Shown: positions 54,380 to 63,599 of the stretch, in pieces
Layout: every line of letters starts with the position of its first letter
Numbering within the stretch: the first letter of the stretch is position 1
From: Cobetia amphilecti
GTDB taxonomy: Bacteria; Pseudomonadota; Gammaproteobacteria; Pseudomonadales; Halomonadaceae
DNA: 64,000 bases
Direction: 5' to 3'
Assembly: GCF_020217465.1 (NCBI RefSeq)
Contig: NZ_CP084115.1
Coordinates: forward strand, 1,116,001-1,180,000
The notes under the pieces: model-generated
Seen by the model: only the letters and a program-made list of their open reading frames with translations
Databases searched by the model: none
What the model was told of the DNA's origin: nothing
Program-made: the position numbers and the translations under genes

Positions 54380-55462
54380 ATGAGTCTTTCACATACCCTT
54401 CGTCGCCGTCTGGGCGGGTTGAGTGCCGTGGTGCTGGTGGTCGCCGGGATAGCGGCCTGGCTGTACGCCGTCGATGAGGGGCGCTGGGTCGGTCGCGTGA
54501 CCACGCGCCCCGAAACGCTGAATCTCGAGTCGGTGGAGCAGGGCAATCTGCCGGTCAATCAGTTCGTCTCGTTGCGCAATCACTGGGCGGTCTATCGCGA
54601 GCACACCGAGACCTTCCGTCTCGATGCCAATGCAGACGGGGGGCGCCGCATCGAGACGCTCTATTATCCAGTCATCTCTGACATGAACCCCTATCTACTG
54701 GAGCTGGCCGGTCTGTCACGCGCCTTCGGGGGCATCGATGGCATCCCCTCGGAAGAATGGCCGCGCATCGAGCGCATGGGCGTGCTGGTGCGAACCGACT
54801 CCGTGCAGAGCCTGGAAAACGTCCCGCCGCTGATCGAGTTCCCCGATGGCCTGTTCGGCACCGTTTTGCACGCCGAGACGGACCTGCCGGGCGATGAGCG
54901 CTCCCTTCTGGCCGAGCGCTGGCCCGATATCGATCTGTCGCGTGTGATCATCATCAATGCCGGCCACCGCCCCGGCAATGTCTGGGCGATGATCGTCTAT
55001 GGCGTGCTGGGCACGCTCTGCTGGGCACTGGCGGTCTGGCTGATGGTGCGAATGATGCGTACACCGCGCGTCACGCGCTCCCAGCCTCTGGCCTATTCCG
55101 GCCGAGCGGCATCGGAGCCGGTGGTGTCGCAGGCATACCCGGGCAGCGAGGCTGGGGGCGAGGGGGCGTCTCAGCGCCATGCTGCACAGGTCCATGCGGC
55201 ATCCCAGCCCTATGCGGAATCTCAGTCCCATGACGACACACCACAGCCCCAGGGCGCTCCCGGCAAGCGCCAGGGCTGGCGTGGCAAGGGCAAGGGAGGC
55301 GATGAAGGGCGACCCCTGAGCTATGCCGAGGCGCTGGGACGGTATACCCCTCAGCAGAAGCCGCCGTTCGGCAATGGCGTGGCTGCCTCGCGACCGGGCG
55401 AAGCCAAGGGCGAGAGCCAGTCCGGGTCCTCGCCCGCCATTCGTCCACGGCGCGATGACTGA
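54380..55462 (+). CDS. Uncharacterised bitopic membrane protein with disordered tail
   Basis: 360 residues. Helix 1 (about 11-30, LGGLSAVVLVVAGIAAWLYAV), a periplasmic domain (about 31-195, with YYPVISDMNPYLLELAG and DIDLSRVIIINAGHRPG), helix 2 (about 198-225) and a 130-residue cytoplasmic tail rich in Gln, Ser, Gly, Pro and Arg, largely disordered. No family recognised. ATG 54380 in frame with GGGAACGC upstream. The tail has tandem ASQPYAESQSH-like peptides. Ends before a bidirectional terminator. Confidence 0.65.
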   Translation: MSLSHTLRRRLGGLSAVVLVVAGIAAWLYAVDEGRWVGRVTTRPETLNLESVEQGNLPVNQFVSLRNHWAVYREHTETFRLDANADGGRRIETLYYPVISDMNPYLLELAGLSRAFGGIDGIPSEEWPRIERMGVLVRTDSVQSLENVPPLIEFPDGLFGTVLHAETDLPGDERSLLAERWPDIDLSRVIIINAGHRPGNVWAMIVYGVLGTLCWALAVWLMVRMMRTPRVTRSQPLAYSGRAASEPVVSQAYPGSEAGGEGASQRHAAQVHAASQPYAESQSHDDTPQPQGAPGKRQGWRGKGKGGDEGRPLSYAEALGRYTPQQKPPFGNGVAASRPGEAKGESQSGSSPAIRPRRDD

Positions 55463-55523
55463 CTGAACGAATGGCTGAAGGGCGCAATGAGCTCTGTCGC
55501 CATGGACCCTGATGCCATGAAAA

Positions 55524-55557
55524 CGAAAACGCCAGCCCCAAGGGGCTGGCGTTTTCG
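55524..55557. terminator. Bidirectional rho-independent terminator
   Basis: A perfect 16-bp stem (CGAAAACGCCAGCCCC and complement) with an AA loop. It lies between the convergent 360-residue membrane protein gene and slt, with A/T bases on both sides. Confidence 0.92.
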
Positions 55558-55579
55558 TTGCTGGATGCTGCTGCTCGGC

Positions 55580-57562
55580 TCAGCGGCGATCCATCAGCGC
55601 GGTGGTGTAGCGCTGGCTGACTTCGCGGTCGCTGACCACCTTGACGCCCTCGCTGGTGCCCTTGGCCAGGCTTTCGAAGATCACGCGGTAGGCCAGCACG
55701 GCCTTGACGTATTCGCGGGTCTCCTTGAAGGGGATACGCTCGACGAAGCGGTCGTATTCGCCCGGGGTATCGGCGAGCCAACGATCGACGCGTCCCGGCC
55801 CGGCGTTGTAGGCCGCGGCGGCGGCCAGGCGGTTGCCTGAGTAGCGGTCCAGCATCTCGCGGATATAGGTGCTGCCAAGACGGATATTGGTGACCGGATC
55901 ACCCAGTGCCGCGTTGCTGGGCGTGGGCAGCCCCAGGCCGCGACTGACCTGAGCGGCGGTGCCCGGCATCAGCTGCATCAGACCGCGTGCGCCCACCGGC
56001 GAGGTGGCGGTGGGATTGAAGGCGCTCTCGCGACGCGCGAGTGCCATCAGCATCCACGGGTCGACGCCGGCATCGGCACCGAAGCGCTGGAAGTCATGCT
56101 GCCAGGCCGGCGGGAAGCGCCAGGAAAGGCCATCCCACAGCTGGCCGCGGATGGTGGCGAAGACGGTCAGGTCATACCATTTCTGCTGCAGTGCATAGGC
56201 TGCCAGACGGCGAGCATCGGCGTCATCCGCCTGGGTGACGGCGTTGAACCACTCGGAGCGAGCCAGACCGATCTCGTCGATGTTCATCAGCGCCCTGACA
56301 CGCTTGACGGCCGGCGTCTCGGCGACCTCGGCCAGTTCCGCGTCGGAGAAGTCCTGGTCATCGCGATTGAGCGAATACGCCTGCCCGATACGGTCGGCGG
56401 CCAGGAAGCCGTAGAAGTTGCGCTCGGTCGCGGCGCGCGTCCAGGCGGCGCGTGCTTCCTGCGGGCGACCCAGGCTGTCATCGGCACGCCCCAGCCAATA
56501 CTGGTAGCGGGCTTCATTGCGGAAGCGGTCCGGCATCTTCAACACCCATTCACGCACCTGCGGCCAGTCGCCATCGCGTACCGCGTTGCGCATGCGCAGA
56601 TCGAACAGCTCCTCGTCATCGAGGATGGTCAGGCGCTGATCGACCCAGCCGCGGTTGTTGGGGATGTCGCGCACCAGTGAATACCAGGCCAGGTCGCGTT
56701 CGACGGTGTGGCGCTGCTCATCACTCATCGGCATGTGCGGATTCACCTTGCGCCAGGCTTCCAGCGCGGCCTCGGTGTCGGCACGCACGAAGCCATGCAT
56801 GGCGGCGACGCTCAAGGCGGCGAAGGCATGGCCGCCGCGGCCGAGGTTGGTCGGCAGGCGCGTGATGGCGGCAAAGTTGCCTTCAAGCTGTTCGCGTGCC
56901 GCGATGGCCCGCTGCCAGTTGCTGGGCAGCTGGCGCTCGAGATAGCTGACCATGCCACCCTGGCCGGCAGCCCAGGCGAGCATGGCGCGTTCCCAGATGG
57001 CTTGATCATCGATCACGCCACGCTCGCGCAACGCCGAGAACAGCGGGTCACAGGCCGAGTCCTGCGAGCCGGACACATGCCAGAGCTTCAGGCCGCCTTG
57101 CGATGCGCTCGCGATATCATTGCTCAGCTGCGCCGTGTAGTAATAGCACTGGCGCTGCGCGCCCGCCGGCACGCCATCGCTGACTTCCAGCAGGGCATCA
57201 TGACGGCCGGTACGCCCGTAGGCGGAGATCGCCTGGCCTCGCATCCACTCGGCCAACGGCGAGTCCGCATGACGCTCGATGAAGGACAGCACTTCCGCGG
57301 CGGTGGCGTACGGCAGGCGGGCCTTGAGCTGGTGATACTCGATGTAGCCCTCCAGCACGTGGCCATTGACGGCGACCTGCTGAATCTCGTCAAAGCGCTT
57401 GGCGCGCGCATCATCGAAGGCGGCGCGGAAGCTCTGGTCACTGGGAGTGGCGGCCTGCAGGGGCAGGCTCAGTCCCAACAGCAGGCCTAGGCCGGTGAGG
57501 TGCCGCAGCGCCGCGAAGCGACGGCTGCCACGGGGTCGGAGAGTTTGCTTGCCTGGTGTCAC
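55580..57562 (-). CDS. slt: Soluble lytic murein transglycosylase (Slt70)
   Basis: Periplasmic enzyme cleaving peptidoglycan to 1,6-anhydro products. 660 residues: signal peptide (LRHLTGLGLLLGLSLPLQAA), a long alpha-helical U domain (about 40-400), linker domain, then the catalytic SLT domain with ALARRESAFNPTATSPVGARGLMQLMP; catalytic Glu512. AAYNAGPGRVDRW is the conserved second motif. GTG at 57562 is chosen: AGGAG lies six bases upstream and it directly precedes the signal peptide; the frame continues to a TTG at 57646 without support. Shares a terminator with its convergent neighbour. Confidence 0.94.
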   Translation of the reverse strand: MTPGKQTLRPRGSRRFAALRHLTGLGLLLGLSLPLQAATPSDQSFRAAFDDARAKRFDEIQQVAVNGHVLEGYIEYHQLKARLPYATAAEVLSFIERHADSPLAEWMRGQAISAYGRTGRHDALLEVSDGVPAGAQRQCYYYTAQLSNDIASASQGGLKLWHVSGSQDSACDPLFSALRERGVIDDQAIWERAMLAWAAGQGGMVSYLERQLPSNWQRAIAAREQLEGNFAAITRLPTNLGRGGHAFAALSVAAMHGFVRADTEAALEAWRKVNPHMPMSDEQRHTVERDLAWYSLVRDIPNNRGWVDQRLTILDDEELFDLRMRNAVRDGDWPQVREWVLKMPDRFRNEARYQYWLGRADDSLGRPQEARAAWTRAATERNFYGFLAADRIGQAYSLNRDDQDFSDAELAEVAETPAVKRVRALMNIDEIGLARSEWFNAVTQADDADARRLAAYALQQKWYDLTVFATIRGQLWDGLSWRFPPAWQHDFQRFGADAGVDPWMLMALARRESAFNPTATSPVGARGLMQLMPGTAAQVSRGLGLPTPSNAALGDPVTNIRLGSTYIREMLDRYSGNRLAAAAAYNAGPGRVDRWLADTPGEYDRFVERIPFKETREYVKAVLAYRVIFESLAKGTSEGVKVVSDREVSQRYTTALMDRR

Positions 57563-57836
57563 CTGGGACTCCTGCGACTGTCGGTAAAGGGGGCGTGGGC
57601 TGGCTGCGACCTTGTGGTGGCGGTTCAGTGCCCCGATGTTGAACAAGTGCCCCGATATTGGCTATCAGGGGTTGCCGATTCAGTAACGATAGTGGCTATC
57701 GTGGCAGTGGTCGGCGCTGAATAACAGCACCATCTGATACTGATAGTGAATTATCCGAGAGTGATATCGCGGCTGTGCTGCCGCGAAGATGAAAAGCTCA
57801 GTGAATGAAATTTGTGCTACCCGTGAGGAGTCCACT

Positions 57837-58175
57837 ATGGGCAAGGCATTATGGTTGACGCGATTGTTTGGCCGCCGACATGTGCTGGGCAAGGCAGGCG
57901 CCGCCTTGCGCACCATGGGGCCCTTGCTGCGCGACGTAGTGAGCGGACGTTATCGCCCGGTACCGTGGAAGGCGCTGGGGTTGGCGGCCGGTGCCTTCAT
58001 CTACCTGGTCTCACCGCTGGATCTGATCCCGGATCTGCTGGTGGGGCTGGGGATTCTCGATGATCTGGTGATCGTGACCTGGTTGCTCGGCAAGCTCGAT
58101 GATGCGCTGGCCGACTATCGCCTGTGGCGTGGCGAGATTCCCGAACCTGATCCCTCCGAGCCGCCGACTCCCTGA
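57837..58175 (+). CDS. DUF1232 (YkvA-type) membrane protein
   Basis: 112 residues. The DUF1232 core KALGLAAGAFIYLVSPLDLIPDLLVGLGILDDLVI contains the SPxDLIPD signature and one or two membrane helices. Basic start, proline-rich acidic end (EPDPSEPPTP). ATG 57837 has GAGGAG eight bases upstream; an in-frame ATG 48 bases earlier is not needed. Single gene; function unknown. Confidence 0.86.
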   Translation: MGKALWLTRLFGRRHVLGKAGAALRTMGPLLRDVVSGRYRPVPWKALGLAAGAFIYLVSPLDLIPDLLVGLGILDDLVIVTWLLGKLDDALADYRLWRGEIPEPDPSEPPTP

Positions 58176-58416
58176 AGGCGTGCAGCGTGGAAGCTTCATT
58201 CCTCTACCAGCCCTGACGCCTGGCACTGGCCATTGGCCGCATGGCAGGGACGCCGCCACCCTGCCATGCTCGTGACACGCTATCAAACACCAGTTTGAAT
58301 TGGCGTGCCGTCAGTGTCTGATCTGTCGTTTATCACAGGGCGGCGCACCGTTTGTTCACAAACGAGACGCGCCGCTGTGGCAACGCCCTGAACAACGCCT
58401 TTCAAGGAAATTCTGC

Positions 58417-58803
58417 ATGCTGATCTATGCCTGCCTGTTGTTTGCCGCACTGATGCTGGTGCTGACCAAGGTACCGGTCGCCTGGGCGCAACAGCGAACC
58501 GGTCGCTACGACAACCACGATCCGCGCGCACAGCAGCGTGAACTGACGGGCTTCGGGGCCCGCGCGCTCGCCGCGCACCAGAACACCATCGAAGCCTTTC
58601 CGCTGTTTGCCGCCGGGGTACTGGTCAGCGTGATCACCGCGCCGGGTGCCCCCATCGCGACCATGCTGGCGGTGATCTTCGTGCTGGTACGACTGGGCTA
58701 TTGGGGCTGCTATCTGGCCAACATCGCCCCGTTGCGCTCCCTGTTGTGGGGCGCCGGCTATCTGGTCTCCCTCACGTTGATGGCGATGCCGCTGTGGATG
58801 TGA
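58417..58803 (+). CDS. MAPEG-family membrane protein
   Basis: 128 residues with four helices; QQRTGRYDNHDPRAQQRELTG then RALAAHQNTIEAFPLF, the helix 2 signature with the E-x-F-P motif of MAPEG (glutathione-transferase and leukotriene synthase-like) proteins. Bacterial members are mostly uncharacterised. ATG 58417 has CAAGGA upstream. Its stop overlaps the next start by one base (TGATG), coupling it to the thioesterase gene. Confidence 0.86.
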   Translation: MLIYACLLFAALMLVLTKVPVAWAQQRTGRYDNHDPRAQQRELTGFGARALAAHQNTIEAFPLFAAGVLVSVITAPGAPIATMLAVIFVLVRLGYWGCYLANIAPLRSLLWGAGYLVSLTLMAMPLWM

Positions 58804-59978
58804 TGCATGCAGTGCCGCAGAGCCTGCTGGGGCTGGCCGTCAATCCCGCTGACGTGCCGGCTGCGGGTGGCGTATTGGATGACGCCAGCTGGGCGCGGGC
58901 GCTGACCGGATTCCTGAGCTTCATTCCGCACACGGCGCGCTTGAACGTCAGGGTCGAGGAGGTCGCCGCGCCGGCCATCCGCATGCAGCTGCCGTGGCAA
59001 CCGGCCTTGATCGGCGATCCGCACCGCAGGCTGGTGCATGGCGGTGTGCTGACCATGTTCGCCGATACGCTGTGCGGCAGTGCCGTGCTCACGGGGTTAT
59101 CGGCACCGGAAGTCTGCCCGACGCTGGATCTGCGCCTCGATCACTACCGACCCGGCGTCGAGGGCCTGGCGTTGGTGGGCGAGGCGCGCGTGCTGCGGGT
59201 CACGGAATCGATGGTGTTTACCGAGGCGCAGATCTGGCAGCAGCCGGGCAAGATCCTGTGTCGTGCGATCGGCAACTTCGTCAGGCTCGGCGAGCGCAAT
59301 ACGCCCAGCGGCTTTGCCGAGGCGCTGCTGGCGGCGGCCAACGCTCAAGCCTCCACGAATCCTTCCACGGTCGAGTCGGAACCGCTGGGGCAATCAGCAC
59401 AGGCTGCACAGCCAGCAGGCGAGAAAACCGAGCCGCAGGCGCCGCACAATGTCCAGGACCCGCGCGGCCTGCTCAGTGCGCGACGTTTCGTCGAAGGGCA
59501 GCGCACTCACGCCGACCTGGCGGCGCTGCTGGCGAGTCTGCCCTACGCGCAGGCGATCGGGCTTGGGCTGTGCGCCATTGACGGGCAGCAGGCGGGCGCG
59601 GCCAGTGATATCGAGCTGCATCCTGAGCAGGCGCTGAGCTATTCCATGGCGGCGATGCCCGACAATGTCGGCAACCCGATGCTGCCGGCGGTGCATGGCG
59701 GCGTGCTGGCCGCGGCAATGGAAACCGCTGCGACGCTCGAGGTGCTCAGGCGGCATGGGCGCGGCGGGCGTGAAGCGCGCCTGCCCAAGCTGATCGATTT
59801 CTCCATCGACTATCTGGCCACGGCGCGCGGCGATCAGGTGACGCGCATCGACTGTGAAGTGATGCGTGAAGGTCGCCGCATGACCAATGTACGTGTCAGT
59901 GCCTGGCAGAAGTCCCGCGAGCAACCGGTCGCCAGCGCGCGCATGCACTTCGTGCTGGAATCACTCGCCTCCCCGTGA
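58803..59978 (+). CDS. Tandem double-hotdog thioesterase-like protein
   Basis: 391 residues comprising two PaaI-type hotdog domains: the first about 35-165 with HGGVLTMFAD (His79, Asp88), the second about 240-390 with HGGVLAAAME (His298, Glu307). An Ala/Gln/Pro-rich linker (180-220) joins them. PaaI-family enzymes hydrolyse acyl- or aryl-CoA esters, normally as dimers of dimers, so a fused tandem could form one intramolecular pair. The second domain has Glu where Asp normally follows HGG. ATG at 58803 overlaps the MAPEG stop. Confidence 0.85.
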   Translation: MHAVPQSLLGLAVNPADVPAAGGVLDDASWARALTGFLSFIPHTARLNVRVEEVAAPAIRMQLPWQPALIGDPHRRLVHGGVLTMFADTLCGSAVLTGLSAPEVCPTLDLRLDHYRPGVEGLALVGEARVLRVTESMVFTEAQIWQQPGKILCRAIGNFVRLGERNTPSGFAEALLAAANAQASTNPSTVESEPLGQSAQAAQPAGEKTEPQAPHNVQDPRGLLSARRFVEGQRTHADLAALLASLPYAQAIGLGLCAIDGQQAGAASDIELHPEQALSYSMAAMPDNVGNPMLPAVHGGVLAAAMETAATLEVLRRHGRGGREARLPKLIDFSIDYLATARGDQVTRIDCEVMREGRRMTNVRVSAWQKSREQPVASARMHFVLESLASP

Positions 59979-60134
59979 TGGCAGGTGATGTCTGCCCTGC
60001 AGGCGTCACACTAGAAAGCGCCTCCCTGATGGCTACTTCCTCGTTGGCTTCCTTCGTTGCTACCCCAGGGAGCCGCTTGGGTGTTTCTGTCCCATGCGCC
60101 AGGTGGGCCGGGCGCAATCATCTGTCGCTAGTGC

Positions 60135-60162
60135 CTTGAAATCCCTCACCCTTGCCCCATAT
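60135..60162 (+). promoter_or_regulatory. Heat-shock (sigma-32) promoter of htpG
   Basis: CTTGAAA at 60135-60141, a 13-base spacer and CCCCATAT at 60155-60162 match the sigma-32 consensus (CTTGAAA, CCCCATnT) exactly. It lies about 135 bases before the htpG start. Confidence 0.85.
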
Positions 60163-60296
60163 CTGATCCACGAGTGCTTCCTTCGATCTGCCGCCCAAGA
60201 AAGGCAGGCGTCGGCGAGCCGGTTAAATTGTTGCGGGGGCGCTCTGGCCACCGCGAATCTTCTTTTCAGGCATCCACGACATAGAGGTCCTTTTCG

Positions 60297-62180
60297 ATGA
60301 CGACCGCCACTCACACCGAAACGCATGGCTTCCAGACAGAAGTGAAGCAGCTGCTTCACCTCATGATCCACTCGCTGTATTCCAACCGCGAGATCTTCCT
60401 GCGCGAGCTGGTCTCCAACGCGGCGGATGCCTGCGACAAGCTGCGCTACCAGGCGCTGGACAACGATGCCCTCTACGGCAATGACAGCGAACTGCGCATC
60501 GAGATCGAGCATGATGCCGAGGCGAAGACCATCACCCTGCGTGACAACGGCATCGGCATGAGCCGTGACGATGTGGTCGCCAACCTGGGCACCATCGCGC
60601 GCTCCGGTACCGCCGAGTTCATGAAGAACCTGTCGGGTGACCAGCAGAAGGATTCGCGTCTGATCGGTCAGTTCGGGGTCGGCTTCTACTCCGGCTTCAT
60701 CGTCGCCGACGAGATCACCGTGCGCACCCGTCGCGCCGACCTGGGCGCTGACCAGGGCGTCGAGTGGACCTCACGTGGCGAAGGCGAGTTCAGCGTCGCC
60801 GACATCGAGCGCGCCGAGCGCGGTACCGAGATCGTGCTGCACCTCAAGGACGATGCCATCGAGTTCGCTGACGATCATCGTCTGCGCAACCTGGTCACCA
60901 AGTACTCCGACCATATCGAACTGCCGGTGCGCATGAAGCGCGTCGAGAAGGACGAGGAAGGCAACGAACAGGTCCACTGGGAAACTGCCAACTCCGCCAC
61001 CGCGCTGTGGGTGCGCTCCAAGTCCGAGGTCAGCGACGAGGAGTACAAGAACTTCTACAAGCACGTCTCGCATGACTTCTCCGACCCGCTCAGCTGGAGC
61101 CACAACAAGGTCGAGGGCAAGCTCGAGTACACCAGCCTGCTGTTCGTGCCGGGCCGTGCGCCGTTCGACCTCTACCAGCGCGATGCCGCGCGTGGCCTGA
61201 AGCTCTACGTGCAGCGCGTCTTCATCATGGACGACGCCGAGCAGTTCCTGCCGCTGTACCTGCGCTTCATCAAGGGCGTGCTGGACACCAATGACCTGTC
61301 GCTGAACGTCTCGCGTGAACTGCTGCAGCAGGACCCGCAGGTCGACAAGCTCAAGTCCGCGCTGACCAAGCGTGGCCTGGACATGCTCAAGAAGCTGGCC
61401 AAGGACCCCGAGCAGTACCAGACCTTCTGGAACCAGTTCGGCTCCGTGCTCAAGGAAGGCCCGGCGGAAGACTTCGCCAACCGCGAGAAGATCGCCGAGC
61501 TGCTGCGCTTCTCCACCACCGAGACCGACAGCGCGACCCAGGACCAGTCACTGGCCCAGTACGTCGAGCGCATGAAGGAAGGCCAGAGCAAGATCTACTA
61601 TCTGGTCGCCGACAGCTTCAATGCCGCCAAGTCCAGCCCGCACCTCGAGATCTTCCGCAAGAAGGGCATCGAAGTCCTGCTGCTGACCGACCGCATCGAC
61701 GAGTGGCTGATGAGCCACCTCACCGAGTTCGACGGCAAGTCCTTCGCGGATGTCGCCAAGGGCGATCTCGACCTCGGCGATGTCGAGAACGAAGAAGAGA
61801 AGAAGGCCCAGGAAGAGACCGCCAAGGCCAAGGAAGATCTGGTCAAGCGCGTCAAGGAAGCGCTGGCCGAGAACGTTCAGGAAGTGCGCATCACGCACCG
61901 TCTGACCGATTCCCCGGCCTGCGTGGTGCTGCCGGAGCACGAGATGGGCTACCAGATGCGCAAGATGATGGAAGCCGCTGGCCAGCCGCTGCCGGAAGTG
62001 AAGCCGATTCTCGAGCTGAACCCGGAGCACGCCCTGGTCACGCGTCTGGAAGGCGGTGAAGGCGATTACTTCACCGACCTGGCACACGTGCTGCTTGATC
62101 AGGCCATCATCGCCGAAGGCGGTGCGCTGGAAGATCCGGCCGCTTACGTGCGCCGCCTGAACAGCATGCTCAGCGCCTGA
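60297..62180 (+). CDS. htpG: Hsp90-family chaperone HtpG
   Basis: ATP-dependent chaperone, 627 residues like E. coli (624). The N-terminal GHKL ATPase domain (about 1-215) contains [37 protein letters not shown] and GTEIVLHL. The middle domain (about 235-500) has [27 protein letters not shown] and [10 protein letters not shown]. The C-terminal dimerisation domain ends in [15 protein letters not shown] 60297 has GAGG upstream. Controlled by the sigma-32 promoter at 60135-60162, with a terminator at 62229. Confidence 0.97.
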   Translation: MTTATHTETHGFQTEVKQLLHLMIHSLYSNREIFLRELVSNAADACDKLRYQALDNDALYGNDSELRIEIEHDAEAKTITLRDNGIGMSRDDVVANLGTIARSGTAEFMKNLSGDQQKDSRLIGQFGVGFYSGFIVADEITVRTRRADLGADQGVEWTSRGEGEFSVADIERAERGTEIVLHLKDDAIEFADDHRLRNLVTKYSDHIELPVRMKRVEKDEEGNEQVHWETANSATALWVRSKSEVSDEEYKNFYKHVSHDFSDPLSWSHNKVEGKLEYTSLLFVPGRAPFDLYQRDAARGLKLYVQRVFIMDDAEQFLPLYLRFIKGVLDTNDLSLNVSRELLQQDPQVDKLKSALTKRGLDMLKKLAKDPEQYQTFWNQFGSVLKEGPAEDFANREKIAELLRFSTTETDSATQDQSLAQYVERMKEGQSKIYYLVADSFNAAKSSPHLEIFRKKGIEVLLLTDRIDEWLMSHLTEFDGKSFADVAKGDLDLGDVENEEEKKAQEETAKAKEDLVKRVKEALAENVQEVRITHRLTDSPACVVLPEHEMGYQMRKMMEAAGQPLPEVKPILELNPEHALVTRLEGGEGDYFTDLAHVLLDQAIIAEGGALEDPAAYVRRLNSMLSA

Positions 62181-62228
62181 GACGGCGGAACGATCGAGCC
62201 ACTGGCTTGATCAAGCATGTCCGCAACG

Positions 62229-62262
62229 ACGCCCTCGCAGCCTGTGCTGCGGGGGCGTTTTG
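62229..62262 (+). terminator. Rho-independent terminator of htpG
   Basis: ACGCCCTCGCAGC pairs with GCTGCGGGGGCGT (one U-G pair) around a CTGT loop, followed by TTTT, 48 bases after the htpG stop. Confidence 0.85.
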
Positions 62263-62333
62263 CGTTGAGTGTGTCGTCAGCGATAGCGTCCAATGCGAGG
62301 TGCAAGGTGTGCAGGTCAGGCAGGCGGCAAGGC

Positions 62334-62383
62334 AGGAAGGGAGGAAGGAAGCAAGAAAGGGAGGAAGGGAGGAGGGGAGGAAG
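62334..62383. repeat. Homopurine GGGAGGAA-type low-complexity tract
   Basis: About 50 bases almost only of A and G, including a 31-base uninterrupted purine run at 62353-62383, with mirror-like GGGAGGAAGGGAGG segments. Open frames crossing it are compositional artefacts. Confidence 0.85.
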
Positions 62384-62603
62384 CGCAGGGAGCACAGAGA
62401 GCTCGCCGCGTCATTGGCGCGAAAAGGCGGGCATCGCCTGGCGGTCTGTCGGTGACGGACGACAGGGCTTGCCGTGTCTTTCCTCGCTTGGCCGGCCGCG
62501 CCATCTTCTCGCCCACGCGTTTTTAGGGTTTCATGCAGCCTCATGAGATACGCTGATGGTATCTCGCGTCTTGCTACTGCATCCCTCTCGATGAGCGCAG
62601 CAC

Positions 62604-63542
62604 ATGACTTACCTACCTTTCTCTGCGGATTGGCTGACTGGCGGAGTGCGTGGCCTGCCATGCCTGTCTGCGTGGACCTGGCCGCGGCGCCCGTGGCGCC
62701 TGAGCCCTGTTCGTCTGGGCGCTGTCCGTCTGGGCTCTGTTCGTCCGGGCTCTGTCCGTCTGGTCAGTGCCGCCTTGCTGCTGGTGATGGGGCTGGGCTC
62801 GATGGCGCAGGCGGCGCGGCTGGATGATGAGCTACTGGCCCGTGACAAGACCCATCAGATGCCGGACCTGCGGCCCTATCCCGCGGGCAACCAGCGCAAG
62901 GTCGCATTCTTCGAGCTGATGATTCCGCTGGTGGTGGCCGAGAACCAGCGCATCGCCGAGCAGCGCGACTGGTTGCTGGCGATGCGCAAGCGCGCCGGTG
63001 ACGGAGGGCGTGACTACAGCGAGCGCGAGCAGGAGCGCCTCAATGGCCTGTGTGACCAGGCCAATCTGCCCTGCGATGTGACTCGCGAGGACATCGGCGT
63101 CAGCTGGACGCGCCTGCTGCTGCGCATCGATACCCTGCCGCTGGACATGGTGCTGGTGCAGGCCATCGAGGAGTCGGGCTGGGGGACGTCGGGCCATGCC
63201 CGTGAGGGCAACAATCTGTTCGGCATGCGCTGCTTCTCGCGTGGCTGCGGTATCGGGCCGCCGGGGCGTGAATATCGGCGCTTCGAGAGCCTGGAGGCCG
63301 GCATCGCCGCCTATTTCGACAACCTCAATTCCCAGCGCAGCTATGCCGAGCTACGTGAGCTGCGCGGGCGTCTGCGCAACGCGGGCCAGCCGGTGCGCGC
63401 CGAAGACCTCATCCCGACGCTGAGTGCCTACTCGACGCGGGGCAACGCCTACTTCACCACGCTCTATGATCTGTTGCGCTGGAATCGTGGTCTGATGCGT
63501 ACCGTGCGTGAGCGCCTCGCGGCCAATGGCGCCCTGTCCTAG
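62604..63542 (+). CDS. Bax-like glucosaminidase-domain protein with repeat leader
   Basis: 312 residues. The catalytic domain (about 150-305) has LPLDMVLVQAIEESGWGTSG with Glu189/Glu190 and NNLFGMRCFSRGCGIGPPG, the signature of the GH73-like Bax family that cuts N-acetylglucosaminidic bonds in peptidoglycan. A hydrophobic export segment (VSAALLLVMGLGSMAQAA) is at about 55-71, preceded by 50 residues including four VRLGS/A-type repeats from a 15-bp tandem repeat. Start uncertain: ATG 62604 without strong ribosome site. A shorter product starting nearer the signal would need a GTG at 62646 or an unusual codon. Confidence 0.83.
   Translation: MTYLPFSADWLTGGVRGLPCLSAWTWPRRPWRLSPVRLGAVRLGSVRPGSVRLVSAALLLVMGLGSMAQAARLDDELLARDKTHQMPDLRPYPAGNQRKVAFFELMIPLVVAENQRIAEQRDWLLAMRKRAGDGGRDYSEREQERLNGLCDQANLPCDVTREDIGVSWTRLLLRIDTLPLDMVLVQAIEESGWGTSGHAREGNNLFGMRCFSRGCGIGPPGREYRRFESLEAGIAAYFDNLNSQRSYAELRELRGRLRNAGQPVRAEDLIPTLSAYSTRGNAYFTTLYDLLRWNRGLMRTVRERLAANGALS
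62707..62766. repeat. Four tandem 15-bp repeats in the Bax-like gene leader
   Basis: Units at 62707, 62722, 62737 and 62752 share CTGTYCGTCYGGGCK with one to three changes each. In frame they add a Val-Arg-Leu-Gly-Ala/Ser pentapeptide before the signal sequence. Confidence 0.93.
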
Positions 63543-63599
63543 TCATGATCGCGCAGCGAAGGTCTTGCCCCCCGCGCTGACAGGGGGGATCATGCCGCC

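Noticed and set aside
62207-62546. Open frames through the purine-rich stretch after htpG
   Set aside because: Products are Arg/Gly/Glu low complexity in all frames; the stretch contains the htpG terminator.
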